A stretch of DNA of 64,000 bases from Hygrocybe punicea (GCA_963556145.1 OY744469.1:5056767-5120766), one strand, 5' to 3'. Counted from the first letter of the stretch, positions 9,498 through 20,520 are shown. The notes: generated from the letters alone by a model not told the origin. Program-made: numbers and translations.

Positions 9498-10835
9498 TAG
9501 TGTTGCCGTAGTTTGGTTCTGAACCTAGCTGAACCTGGTTCAAACCCCGAACTGAACCCTAGGTTCAGTCTAAGTTCAGCCAAGTGCTGAACTGGACCGC
9601 AGGTTCAGTTCCAGGTTTCGAGGCCTGCCAGATTTCCTGAATGGCTCCAAACCGCGTCCAAACTGCAAATGCAGATATTTTTAAGGTATTTATTTCATTT
9701 GTTTTTCTTATTTCTTTACTTACTTTTTCGTGGTAAACAGTATCATGTGACCATTACACATAGGTTTTCTTCACCGACACTGCAAGGCCAATGAACGTGA
9801 CACAATGTCGCGTTCATGAACACAGGTAAGTCTCATAAAATTTCTTAACTTTACTAATATTATCTGCCACAGGCAACTTGACCGCGACCACATTGCAAGC
9901 ACACAACCCGGCACAACATGGATCCCAACGCTAACACAATGCCAATGGACGTGGGATGGCCGCAACACCACCACCACCACCACCACCACCAGTGGTGGCA
10001 ATGGCAATGGCATCAACGATGACGGCAATGGCCATCAGCAGCGCCGGCAGCAGCAGAAGCGCCTGCAACAGCAGCAGCAACGCCGGCAACAGCAGCAACG
10101 CCGGCAACAGCAGCAACGCCAGCAACAGCAGCAATGCCGGCAACAGCAGCAGCTATGGCAGCAACACCACCGCGACCATACCACCACCTGAAGAGGACAA
10201 CAGCAGCAGTGCTGCACCAAGCCATCCAATGCCAATGGACATGGGACAGCCACAACACCACCACCACCACCAGCGGCGGCAAGGCAACGACGATGGCGAC
10301 AGCCAGCAGCAGCAGCAGCAGCAGCAGCAACAGCGGCAGCAGCAACGGCGACAACAGCAGCAGCGGCAGCAGCAACGGCGACAGCAGCAGCAGCAGTGGC
10401 AGCAGCAACAGTGACAGCAGCAGCAGCAGCAGCAGCAGCTGTAGCAGCAACACCACCACAACCATACCACCACCCCGACGAGGACAACAGTTGGCAGCAG
10501 CAGCGCTGGCAATGCCACACAGGGACCACGGGACAAGACCCCCCATCCCTCCACATCCCTTGGGGACACCGGAGGGCTCCCCCGCACCCATCTACCTCGC
10601 AAAGTGCAGCGCCGTATCTATTGATATGTGCCTGCCATTCGCGAGGAGAACGGACGGGGTGAGCCCACCTCGGTCCGGGTTTCAGACCACATCTGGACCC
10701 AGACTGAACGTGAAGAGACGGTTCGACACCATCTGGGTCCGGGTTTGGCCATGCGCCAAACCGGACCCGAAGTTCAGTTCGTGGTTCCACCAAAAAGGGT
10801 CAAAACTGGACTGAACTGAACTTCGGCAACACTAA
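9498..10835. mobile_element. hAT-like non-autonomous element, 1338 bp, 8-bp target duplication
   Basis: The ends are TAGTGTTGCCG ... CGGCAACACTA, a perfect 11-bp inverted repeat. A perfect 8-bp duplication ATTCAGCA flanks it (9490-9497 and 10836-10843). Short TIRs with 8-bp duplications are the hAT pattern. The interior has subterminal GAACC/GTTCAG motifs at both ends and a central CAG/CAC/CAA trinucleotide expansion, with no transposase. It is nested inside the 4.2-kb TIR element and is therefore younger than that insertion, unless it was carried in. Confidence 0.85.
9930..10460 (+). repeat. Duplicated trinucleotide-rich block (CAG/CAC/CAA)
   Basis: A unit of about 285 bp occurs twice: each copy starts with CCAATGCCAATGGAC followed by a CACCAC run and then a long CAG/CAA run (starts near 9939 and 10227). 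Open frames on both strands encode poly-Gln, poly-Ser, poly-Leu or poly-Cys and have no recognisable domain. Confidence 0.75.
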
Positions 10836-11380
10836 TTCAGCAGGGACATGGCACAACTGTCCACCTCTGAACTTCAGGATGAAGTTACTGCCCTCCTCGA
10901 TGTCCACAACATCAAGATCGACTGATATATGTTGTGTTATTCGGAACAGTTGGGGGCTTGCTCTTCCCCTTGGACACTTACTCTTTCCTCAGACACCATC
11001 TCTCCACTGCTCATTCTACATAGAACTCTTTGCCACCATACACTTGTACATATTCCCGTTGTCTCCTCTCCATCCTTTTCTGTTCTGTTTTCCCCCTTAT
11101 AAAGTCACTCCTTCATTCCTTCTTTTTGCTACCCTACATCTTATATACCCTTTTTAATGATAATATACTAATTTTTTTGTGTAATTAGGTGTGAAATGAG
11201 TGCATAATGAGTGCATAACAGCCGATAATGGCCGCTAATGGTTGCAATAAGCCCAGCTTAATATTGAAAAATTATATAAAATAACATCTTGAATCATCTA
11301 ACACTTATGGGGGGACAAAAAATCACAGGTAATCTCAGTAGATCTTATTATATCTTATTTGAGCTAATAATGTCTAATTA
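10836..11380. other. TIR element interior, right side
   Basis: No gene is recognised. It contains a tandem GAGTGCATAAT pair at about 11198-11220, and is otherwise AT-rich up to the right TIR. Confidence 0.45.
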
Positions 11381-12990
11381 TACATAATTAGCAATGGGGG
11401 TTTTTCCTGATGAGGGCTCCACATTCTCCCCAACTGATACTGATGTCTCCTTCCAGGATTACCTTGCATCCAGCATGTGGTCTCCCACTCCAGACTCTGT
11501 CCCTAAGGAGGAGGCCATGTTCTACTATGCTGGCCTTCCGTCCTCCCCTCAGCTTGGGTACCGTTCTAGCACAATGTCCTGGGCCCGAGGCATATCATAT
11601 CTACAAGGAGCTTCACCCCATCTTTGATCACAAGCTTGCCAGCATCTGGGATGGTTTTGGCCCCAAGGTGTGCAAACTCCTCGATGCCAATGGCCTCATC
11701 TGGACCTCCATTGATGTGGGTTGCTTCAAAGCTGGGACAGATCCTGTTGGCATTGATGGCGAGACAGTCTCTAGCAATGTCACTCACACCTGTGTGGACA
11801 GCTGCCTTGCCCTTCTTCAGGAGGTAGGCATCAACGATGTCAAGGTGGAGTTCCACAGCTCCATCTACACCTGGTCTGCCAGCCCTGGCCTCCTGAAATC
11901 TGTTTCTGACCTCCACCCCACCGTTGATGTTCACAGTCCTCTCACTGCTGTGCTCGGGCTCTCCATCACTGCCACAGCTACCCCTGATGCTGAGGGCACT
12001 GGTGGTCTCTACCTTGCCCAAGGTGGCGGTAGTGACAACATCTTGCTCCTCATGGCGTGGCATGTTCTCTTCCCACCAACCATGGACATGAACCAAGACT
12101 ACTCATGCCCCAGGGCTGGTGCACCTCTTTGCTACATTGCCCTTATGGGGTCTCAAGCATTCGACAACCTCCTTGTCTCCATCAAGCTTAAGATTGGTGG
12201 GCACGGCACTACCATTGAGATATATGAGCAGCAGATTGAGTGGTTGAAGAAGAGGATGGCTGGAGAAGGTGAAGACAAGGATGAGGATGAGATGGGTGAA
12301 GCCAGGCAGGAGCTGGAGATGAAGCAGCAGCTGCTGAAAGAGGCAATGAAGGCGATTGAGGCACTGGATAAGTTCCACCATGAAGTCGAGAGGGACTGGA
12401 GCAACCCCAAGAAGCACATCATCAGCCACATTGTCCGCTCCCCTTGCATCACCATCAATGCAAGCGCCAACAGCCTCACTGAAGACTTTGCTCTCATTGC
12501 ACTTGATATCGCCAAGTTCAAGAAGGCCTTTAAGAGCAATGTCATAGATCTTGGTATGTCTTGCTTTGTCTCACCCAGCGTTCTTTCTCAATGGATCTCC
12601 AGTGACTGAGATTCTGGCTGCCAAGTTCACCCAGATGATGTATTCCTGCCATGACAGCCGCTCACACTTCAAGTATCCTGAGGACTGCCTTCTTCGGCTT
12701 CAGGGCACCATCCCAGAACATCTTATGCACAGCCCAGACATGGTTGACCACGATGGCAAGAAGTGCCTGTTTGTCATCAAACATGGCATCACTACAAGTG
12801 TCACCATTGGTCATACCAACGGGATCTTTTCTTTTATTCAAGAGTATTTCCCAAACCAGACTCACCAAACCTTGAAAGAGTGGGCCATCCTCCCCTATGA
12901 CAACAAGTCCGGTCTGTTCTCCACCCGTGGTGACTCTGGCTCCATCATCATCAATGGCCTTGGCCGCATTGGTGGCCTCCTCACCGGTGG

Positions 12991-13134
12991 AGTGGTAGCG
13001 AGGATGGATCACGTGACTCAGTTCCCACGGTTGATCCAGTGAGTTAGCAGATCTGGATGTAGTAGATACCCTATCCTAGTCTTTCCGACGCACGCGTCCT
13101 CTGAGCACCCCGAGGGTACCCCCGGTACCTCTCC
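12991..13134. mobile_element. 144-bp MITE inserted in the last exon of peptidase gene copy 1
   Basis: The family reading frame LTGG|SGKT is split by 144 bp flanked by the 8-bp duplication ACCGGTGG (12983-12990, 13135-13142). The ends form an imperfect inverted repeat (AGTGGTAGCGAGG against AGAGGTACCGGGG). The same insert at the same site is in copy 2 (22681-22824), so it predates the gene duplication. A 25-bp stretch (CACGTGACTCAGTTCCCACG and on) resembles the gypsy LTR. Confidence 0.8.
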
Positions 13135-13917
13135 ACCGGTGGAAGTGGCAAGACAGTGTCGTCTGACATCACCTATGCAACTCCGTTTTACTGGCTCCTC
13201 ACCTGCATCAAGATGAGGGGCTTCCTGAATGCCCATGTTGGCCCACAGATTACCTGAGCATGAGACTTACATAAGCTTAAACTAGTGGTGACCCTCAGTA
13301 AAAGTGCAAAGTCAAATGAAGTTCATACATTAAGGTCCTTTTAGATAGTGTAAAATATTTTTATTTCCCATAAGCATATTTAAAATGAAGTTTGCAACAA
13401 TAGCATATGGATCTGGATTGTTATCCTTTAAACAATATTGGTATTTGCTTTGTGGTCATTTACCATACTGTACAATGTGCTTGATGATAGTGACCAATCC
13501 TGCCCCCACCCCTTCCCCCACCCTACTGCCCACTGCCCACTGCCACTGCCAACCCCACTCCTGCCCCTGCCCTTGCCCCTGCCACCACTCCCTGCTCCCT
13601 GCTCCTGATGCTCATCCCACTACAACCCTCACTGCTGCTGCTGCCTTTGCTGCCTCCACATCCTGTTTCACCTTCTTGCTCTTGTCCTCATATTGCTACA
13701 CAACATATCCATTAGTTGCAACAAACAAATGAGAATACCTTTTTCATGGTGTCATTGAGGTATTCTCAGACCTGTTCAGACTCAGCCTTGATAATACAAT
13801 GCTTCACATGGCGGTCAATTGTGAAAAGGTTCTGTAAAGTGGAGATCAGTCTTAGTGTGTGTATGAAGTATTCATGACACACTTTGGTGTCATTGCCTGT
13901 GTCAGGTTCATTATGGG

Positions 13918-14390
13918 TGTTACATTTTTTAACTCTGCTTCCAACTCTGATGCCTTCCATGATGATTCTGCATTACCACACCTTCCTTTGTCATTTCCTG
14001 TTGTTCTTTGTCTTCTTTTGGACATCTTTGTCTTTCTTGTTCTTGTTTTCTTTTTGTTCTTTCTTCTAGAACAATCGAGACCAACCATGGACACATCCCC
14101 ACATGGCCTTGCTGTACCCAAACAGTCCCCTTGCTGATGGACATCACTTTCATTGTCTTTGCTGTATAACATACTGTCTTCCCAAACTGATATACAATGG
14201 CTGTACTCCCAACACAGCTTGTCACTGTGATTATCATCAGCATCATCGCCATCACCTTCCTTATCAGTTTCTACCTTGTTGTGCTCTACCTTTGGCACTG
14301 ACACCCTTCCACCATTGATACTTCCGACTTCCACCTTGACAATATATCAACATGTAATTGACAATTGCCATACCTGGATATTTGGTTTCC
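13918..14390 (+). repeat. Partial long LTR, forward, about 470 bp
   Basis: This starts TGTTACATTTTTTAACTCTG and follows the first quarter of the solo LTR at 54899-56560 before breaking off near 14390. It includes the small open frame 14197-14301 (34 codons), a predicted single membrane-spanning peptide that is also open in the other LTR copies. Confidence 0.75.
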
Positions 14391-14411
14391 ACTTCCAGGA
14401 CAGTCAATGGA

Positions 14412-15752
14412 AGTCCAACCATGAGGCTACAGCAAGTTCAACCACACCATGTGTTCATGAGGCGGACATGAGGCATCCTTATGTCAATGTTCTCATGATC
14501 CAACTGGCGGCCTGGGTGTCATTGAGGGATAGAGGAGGTCCAGATGACTCAGATGATTTGTCATCAGATCATGTGATATGCAGAATTCCGAATTTGGGGT
14601 TTACACTTGCTGCAATGGGCAACTTGAAGTAGATAGTCTGGCAAATGCATTGCATGGTCAGGTTGGAGAGAGGCATCATCCAGCATGGGATTGGTGAAGG
14701 GAGTGTCTTGAGGTGGTGTGGATATAGTGGCAAAGTCAGTATGAGAGAAAACAAAGGAATGTGTTGGGAGAAAACCAACTAGAATGGTGAATTAGTTGAG
14801 GTCAGACATGTGAACAGTGTAAGCTATGCCAGATGATGACGTCTGTGTCGATGATATATTGAGGGGTGATGTCTTGCCCTGTGTATGGAACAATGATGTC
14901 CACCTGATGTCAGTATTCATCCAAGAAAGGGTATTGTTGTAAACAAGGGTGGGAGTCATCAAGGTTAAGGACAGATGGAAAAGGATAAATGAATGTGGGT
15001 CCAGGCATCAAGTCATGGCACAGGTAACAAGCTGTGGGAACAAGTCATTGGGTACTGCATGAGGCAGTAACATGTGAACAATAAACAACAAGGATTGTGT
15101 CACTGCATTAGGAAGTTGTATGGTCTGTGGTCAAAGTCCAAAGGACTGTGCTCCAGCAATGGTTGGATTGGAGGGAACAGTGAGATGTATTGTGATTGGG
15201 GATTGTTCAGAGTATGCATGCAGGCAAGGAATGTCATTGGATCATCAGGGAGGATAATGGTAGGCACAGGATGTGGAAGTGAAACCAAATATCCAGGTAT
15301 GGCAATTGTCAATTACGTGTTGATATATTGTCAAGGTGGAAGTCAGAAGTATCAATGGTGGAAGGGTGTCAGTGCCAAAGGTAGAGCACAACAAGGTAGA
15401 AACTGATAAGGAAGGTGATGGCGATGATGCTGATGATAATCACAGTGACAAGCTGTGTGGGGAGTACAGCCATTGTATATCAGTTTGGGAAGACAGTATG
15501 TTATACAGCAAAGACAATGAAAGTGATGTCCATCAGCAAGGGGACTGCTTGGGTACAGCAAGGCCATGTGGGGATGTGTCCATGGTTGGTCTCGATTGTT
15601 CTAGAAGAAAGAACAAAAAGAAAACAAGAACAAGAAAGACAAAGATGTCCAAAAGAAGACAAAGAACAACAGGAAATGACAAAGGAAGGTGTGGTAATGC
15701 AGAATCATCATGGAAGGCATCAGAGTTGGAAGCAGAGTTAAAAAATGTAACA
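14412..15752 (-). repeat. Partial long LTR, reversed, about 1.34 kb
   Basis: Read on the minus strand from 15752 (TGTTACATTTTTTAAC) this follows the solo LTR at 54899 through to about its position 56260. The last about 300 bp of the LTR are missing. Its first 430 bp are the inverted partner of 13918-14340. Confidence 0.75.
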
Positions 15753-16193
15753 CCCATAATGAACCTGACACAGGCAATGACACCAAAGTGTGTCATGAAT
15801 ACTTCATACACACGCTAAGACTGATCTCCACTTTACAGAACCTTTTCACAATTGACCGCCATGTGAAGCATTGTATTATCAAGGCTGAGTCTGAACAGGT
15901 CTGAGAATACCTCAATGACACCATGAAAAAGGTATTCTCATTTGTTTGTTGCAACTAATGGATATGTTGTGTAGCAATATGAGGACAAGAGCAAGAAGGT
16001 GAAACAGGATGTGGAGGCAGCAAAGGCAGCAGCAGCAGTGAGGGTTGTAGTGGGATGAGCATCAGGAGCAGGGAGCAGGGAGTGGTGGCAGGGGCAAGGG
16101 CAGGGGCAGGAGTGGGGTTGGCAGTGGCAGTGGGCAGTGGGCAGTAGGGTGGGGGAAGGGGTGGGGGCAGGATTGAGGACATCACACTCTACC

Positions 16194-16398
16194 ACGCATT
16201 CCTTAGTACTCCTTAAGGACTCCTCAAGGACTCCTCTGCCAAATTGCAAGGAGTCCTCAAGGAGTCCTTAAGGAGGCCTTGATTTCCTCACCATAGAAAC
16301 TTTTTCCTTAAGGAGTTTGTAAGGACTCCTTGGCCCTCCTAAGGACTCCTGACCAAGGAGTGGCTAAGGAGTCCTCAAGGAGTCCTGAGGAGTGTTCC
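16194..16398. repeat. AAGGAGTCCT palindromic repeat cluster (left part)
   Basis: The sequence is dominated by AAGGAGTCCT / AAGGACTCCT in both orientations, so neighbouring units pair as many short hairpins. The cluster resumes at 16985-17025 after the MITE at 16399-16976. A related cluster lies at 22112-22290 beside gene copy 2, so this element was probably present before the gene segment was duplicated. Confidence 0.7.
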
Positions 16399-16976
16399 AG
16401 GACCCCCGATTATCTCTACTAAGGCCAGATCAAAATCCGGACAAATTTTGAGGTTTTAGCACAAAATGCCAGGGTAAAGTCCGGACAAAACCGCTCCAGG
16501 TGGCAAAAATGCCAGTTCCAAAGTCCGGACAGGGGCCCCCCAGCTAACCTGAGGCCAGTTAGAAATCCAGACAACAGGGGGACATTGCAAGAAATTTTAA
16601 TTGATTAATAATTAATTTCGAGCCATCCCGGAGGTCACAGCTCGCATGCAAACGAAGCATTATGCTTTGTTACCCTCAATCTCAATCCTCTGTCTACTGA
16701 ATCTCCAATCTGGTGTGAAATCCTTATCTAAAGGTAACATTGAGCTTTCGGTGGAGAACACTAAGATGTTCATGGATCTACACCAAGGATCCAAGAAGTA
16801 TGAAATTCCACCTTCCTAGTAGGCTAGATCGCTAATCCGGACAAAATTTACTGAAATTGGCAGGCCAGATCAAAGTCCGGACAAAATCGGCCAAAATTGG
16901 CCATTTTTTATCTGGACATGAAAATCAAAATTCGAGTTTTTGTGATCTGGCCTTGGTAGAGATAATCGGGGGTCCT
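16399..16976. mobile_element. 578-bp MITE with perfect 8-bp target duplication
   Basis: The ends are inverted repeats beginning AGGACCCCCGATTATCTC and reaching the GGCCAGATCA motif (about 33 bp, few mismatches). The perfect 8-bp duplication AGTGTTCC flanks it (16391-16398 and 16977-16984). The interior repeats the motif TCCGGACAAA several times. There is no transposase; hAT-type by duplication length. It sits inside the AAGGAGTCCT cluster. Confidence 0.88.
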
Positions 16977-17229
16977 AGTGTTCCTCCTCAAGGAGTCCTG
17001 AAGGAGTCCTAAGGAGGATTCCCGAAATTCTCATTACATATTTATTAATTATTATTATTGTTAGTACTAACTACTATTATTTAATGAGGCGGTATGCCCC
17101 AAATTAGATAGCGGATTGTGGCGGGTTTATATACCTTTATTTGGTGCACGGACCATTTGTGGAAACACGTCAACAAACGAGGTCACATGATAATCAACAA
17201 CCTCGCGTCTCACCACCCAACGCCCCACA

Positions 17230-17750
17230 CCAAGCAGCAACAGCAACAGCAACAGCAATAGCAACAGCAACTTCACGACGCGGACGAACGCAGGCGGCCA
17301 CGGAGGGGGTGGTTGTGCCCACCCCCGCCTCAGTATGTTTTTTTAATTTTTTAATTTTTATATTCTGTTACTGACTATTTCCTACGAGGTCCACGCCCAT
17401 GCCCACGGGAACGAGAACGAGAACGCGGACGGGAACGCAACCGGGAACGAGAACGGGGGAACAGGCAAGGAGGGGGTGGTGATGTGCCTACCCCCTCATC
17501 AGTATGTTTTTTGAATTTTTGAATTTTTATATTCTTGTTACTGACTATTACCTACGACGTCCACGAGAACGGGAACGCAACGGGAACGGGAACCGGAGCG
17601 GGAACCGGAACCAGCAACAGCAACTTCACGCGGACGAATGCAGGCGGCCACGGCGGGGGTGGTAATGTGCCCACCCCCGCATCGGTATGTTTTTTATTGA
17701 TGTTTTCATTTTATATTGTGTTACTGACTATTACCCACGACGCCCGCGCC
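17230..17750. repeat. Three diverged tandem units of about 170-182 bp
   Basis: The landmark GTTACTGACTATT recurs at about 17368, 17538 and 17720. Each is preceded by a GTATGTTTTTT..ATTTTTATATT stretch and GGCCACGG.GGGGGTGGT, and followed by GGGAACG-rich sequence. The open frames across it are low complexity. Confidence 0.7.
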
Positions 17751-17799
17751 CATGGCGAGGGACAGCCAATGGCCAGCAACGACCCCCAGACCACCGCGA

Positions 17800-17977
17800 T
17801 GCGAACAAACGGGGAGACGGGAACGACGGGAAAGGGGAAGGAGGCCGGACCCCAACGGCAACACCCAGCGCAACAGCAGCAGCGACCACCGCGGCAACAG
17901 CAGCAGCAGCAACAATGCGGCCGCAACAGCTGCAATGGCGACGGCGGCAGCAGCAACAGACAACGGCAGCAGCCCAG

Positions 17978-18008
<31 letters not shown>

Positions 18009-18255
18009 AGCAACACACGGGCGACGGCAGCAGCAGCAGCAGCGGCGACAACGGCAGCAGCGGCACGACAACGGCAGCAACAGGCGGCGGTCCCCCTCTA
18101 TCCTTTCCCCTTCCCCCTTCCTTTCCCTCTCCCTTCCCCCTTCTGTCTCCCTTCCCCTCTCCCTTCCCCTCTTCCTCCTTCCCCTCTCCTTTTCTCTCCT
18201 TTTCCTCCTTCTCTTCTTTGCCCATTCTTCCTCCCCATTCCCCCTCTATTTTTTC
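17800..18255. repeat. CAG/GGCAAC microsatellite followed by a pyrimidine tract
   Basis: 17860-18090 is a CAGCAG/CGGCAAC array. 18090-18255 is a C/T-only tract (CCTTCCCCTTCCC-type). The several overlapping open frames are simple sequence, not genes. Confidence 0.75.
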
Positions 18256-18602
18256 TACTCCTGTATTGGTTTTAATTGTTTAATTAATTTGTGAAATATT
18301 AAGAATTCTTTGATTTAAAGTCATTAATATTTAAAACAAATCAGCTATTATATGGCAACTGTGTCTGTGGAGTGAAAAGGTAAGAACTGACCTTCAATCC
18401 TGTTCAGGACTTTACATGCTCTCCTTTGAACACTACCAGTCCTTTGAACACCCTAATAGAATTGATTCTGTACTGATTTCTACTGCTAAAAAGTGTTCTA
18501 ATTCCTTCAGTGCATCATCCGAACCTATGTGGATATTGATTTTTATTCAGAACCACCAATAAAATTAGAAACTGAATATTCACAAAGCAGAGAGAAATCT
18601 GA
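18256..18602. other. AT-rich stretch, nothing recognised
   Basis: I see no gene, repeat or element boundary here. Confidence 0.4.
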
Positions 18603-19450
18603 CACAGGGTGCGCAGTAGCATACCAAGTCACACAGTATCTTGAAAGTACTTGACAAGTATACTAAATATCATTACCATAACATTCAACATGGTATTGTA
18701 ACAGTATTCAGACATAAACTACAATACTTGTGCCCAAATTCATCTGAAGGTATGAAGGCAGATGAGACTTATACCTTTTCAATAACATCAAGCCTTTTGT
18801 TTCACTACTTTTACTGTATCTACAGCAAAGTACTGTATAGTTCAGATAGAATACTTGCAGCCTAAGATGAATCAAAGTATTAAACTAGTAAGGAAGTTGT
18901 GCCACTTTCACTACTAGGATACCTTTTGAATCCTTTCAAGATACAGTGTGAAATAGTATAGTACTGTTGCCATATTGTGGATTTAAGATACTGTGTCAAT
19001 ACTTTTAAGATACTGTTTCAGTACTTTTATTATAATAAAAGTATCTTAAAAGTATTGACACAGTATCTTAAATCCACAATATGGCAACAGTACTATACTA
19101 TTTCACACTGTATCTTGATGGGATTCAAAAGGTATCCTAATAGTAAAAGTGGCCCAACTTCCTTACTGGTTTAATACTTTGATTCATCTTAGGCTGCAAG
19201 TATTCTATCCAAACTATACAGTACTTTGCTGTAAATAAAGTAAAAGTAGTGAAACAAAAGGCTTGATGTTATTGAAAAGGTATAAGTCTCATTTGCCTTC
19301 ATACCTTCAGATGAATTTGGGCACAAGTATTGTAGTTTATGTCTGAATACTGTTACAATACCATGTTGAATGTTATGGTAATGATATTTAGTATACTTGT
19401 CAAGTACTTTCAAGATACTGTGTGACATGGTATGCTACTGTGCACCCTGT
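18603..19450. mobile_element. 848-bp foldback element
   Basis: The two arms, about 415 bp each, are inverted copies meeting at an AT-rich centre near 19030. The outer ends are ACAGGGTGCGCAGTAGCATA and its near-exact complement. Most differences between the arms are single substitutions. No clean target duplication was found. An open frame of 74-79 codons in both arms has no recognisable domain. Confidence 0.8.
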
Positions 19451-20089
19451 GTGATCACTCCTTGAACACTAATGTTTTGATCATAAAACATTCAAATACT
19501 AACAGATTTCTTCGAAAATTGGTATGAGATGTCTTTAAATATATGAGCAACTTCTGGTCTGCTCAGATTTTGTTCAAGATAATTGGCTACTTGTGGCATT
19601 TTAGGTTAATTTTTTGTGTTCAAAGGAGCCATTGAATACTGTACCTGAATTGTACTAGTAGAATGAGTGGCAAATATATGAAACTATTATAAAACAGATA
19701 ACATGCCCATGTGACCTCTAAACCAAAGACACAATTGAATGAGAAAAAAGCAAAATAGCCTGTGAACATGGTGGTTTGAAAATTTTGGCATCATTCCAAT
19801 ATAATTGCAATTGACTCCTAGCCTTTAAATGATTCATCAGTTCATCCTTGTAGAGTCCATCTTGTGTTCATCTTGTACATGTGGACTAGCTAAATTTTGA
19901 AAAGGACTGAAGGACTGTGAAGGTGAACTGAAGTTGGACTTCATCTGGGTTTGGTACATTTTAGGTGAACTCAAATGGATATTGTGGAGATGGTGGACTC
20001 CTACTACATCTCTATTGATCCAAACTTATTGATCAATTGGATTCAACTTGCTATCCAGTTGGATCATGTGGTCCTAACCATTATACACA
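19451..20089. other. No gene recognised
   Basis: AT-rich sequence between the foldback and the decayed CxC6/KDZ fragment. Short words such as CATCTTGTGTTCATCTTGTAC repeat locally, but I see no element. Confidence 0.4.
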
Positions 20090-20380
20090 TTTTGTGGAGT
20101 GGACTCTTACCACTACATTAACCCCCAAGTTAAAGACTCTGGTGCCAAAATGGCATAATCCAGCACCTCTTGAAGAAAAAGAAATGGAACTTAAGGAGCA
20201 TTGTGAGTGTGCTTTTAGCACTTGAAAGAAGTGATCTTCTTGTATCCATCTCCAACTCCAATGTATGACTCTGAAAGCATATGAGCAGTGAAATACTCAG
20301 TTGTGTAGCTTTGAGTCAATTCTCAACAGAATTATTGTTAATAATAATTTCAACTGGTTTTTGCATACAAGTGATACAAA
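20090..20380 (+). pseudogene. Decayed partial copy of the CxC6/KDZ-associated gene
   Basis: Diverged matches to the gene immediately downstream: GTGGACTCTTACCACTACAT corresponds to 21148-21167, AATCCAGCACCTCTTGAAG to 21209-21228, and the stretch encoding FESILNRIIVNNNFNWFLHT (about 20310-20370) to the second exon. Stops and frame changes break it. It is a tandem remnant of the same sequence. Confidence 0.7.
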
Positions 20381-20520
20381 TTTTAGAGTCTGAAGTTGAT
20401 GAGAACAGAGAGGTTCCTCTCCCTGACAACCCAGATGATGTGGCTCAAGCTCAGGAAGATGTAGCACAGGCAAGAGCACATGCTGAGGCTGCACTCATGA
20501 GGAGAGATGAATAAGATGTA

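Larger units (their letters stand above)
7226..11412. mobile_element. 4.19-kb non-autonomous TIR transposon with 2-bp target duplication
   Basis: The termini are inverted repeats beginning CATCAGGAAAAACCCCCATT; about 42 of the outer 45 bp match between the ends. The dinucleotide AG flanks both sides (7224-7225, 11413-11414). The paralogous gene copy 2 has the empty site with a single AG (CT on plus, 26039-26040), which proves both insertion and boundaries. I see no transposase. The body holds a purine minisatellite, CTG and CAT microsatellites, a hAT-like element (9498-10835) and a related remnant (about 8310-8440). The superfamily is unclear: a 2-bp duplication with CATCAGG ends fits none of the common fungal families I know well. 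Confidence 0.85.
7079..13257 (+). pseudogene. Chymotrypsin-fold serine peptidase-like gene, copy 1 (split by a TIR element)
   Basis: This is a basidiomycete family of trypsin-like proteins of unknown role. A 5' intron (7111-7169, GTGAGT..CAG) splits the start codon A|TG, giving MVSKEFVTL. The frame runs to 7225, is interrupted by a 4187-bp element, and resumes at 11415. A small frameshift near 11570-11600 moves it to the frame of GPEAYHIYKEL. Later come the His motif AWHVLFPP (about 12055), an Asp motif TEDFALIALD (about 12478), a 49-bp intron (12554-12602) and the Ser motif RGDSGSIII (about 12930). These match the His/Asp/Ser order of the S1 fold. A predicted Lys/Glu-rich helix lies between His and Asp. 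A 144-bp MITE (12991-13134) interrupts the last exon; behind it the frame ends ITYATPFYWL...IT* at 13257. Three lesions make function unlikely. Confidence 0.75.
13498..16180. mobile_element. 2.7-kb palindromic (foldback) insertion containing long-LTR sequence
   Basis: The arms 13498-14340 and 15336-16180 are near-perfect inverted repeats starting GCCCCCACCCCTTCCCCCAC. Gene copy 2, otherwise collinear here (22313-22320), lacks this block, so it is an insertion downstream of copy 1. Each arm has an outer 420-bp part unknown elsewhere in the window and an inner part that is the start of the long LTR family (TGTTAC at 13918; GTAACA ending 15752). The loop 14412-15335 continues the right-arm LTR, reversed. 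No clear target duplication was seen. Confidence 0.75.

Noticed and set aside
9956..10814. Poly-Gln, poly-Ser, poly-Leu and poly-Cys frames up to 252 codons
   Set aside because: Triplet-repeat artefacts inside a non-autonomous hAT-like element; every frame stays open because the DNA is simple repeat.
11566..12429. Minus-strand frames of 108-176 codons opposite the peptidase-like gene (and the same in copy 2)
   Set aside because: Antisense shadows of a conserved coding region on the plus strand; no features of their own.
13766..14334. Lys/Glu-rich 160-codon frame (and its mirror copy at 15336-15818)
   Set aside because: Antisense to LTR sequence and basic simple stretches; not preserved as a frame in the other LTR copies at 24.4 and 54.9 kb.
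17535..18294. Frames of 180-246 codons on both strands
   Set aside because: Tandem repeats, a CAG-type array and a C/T tract explain the lack of stops; nothing conserved.
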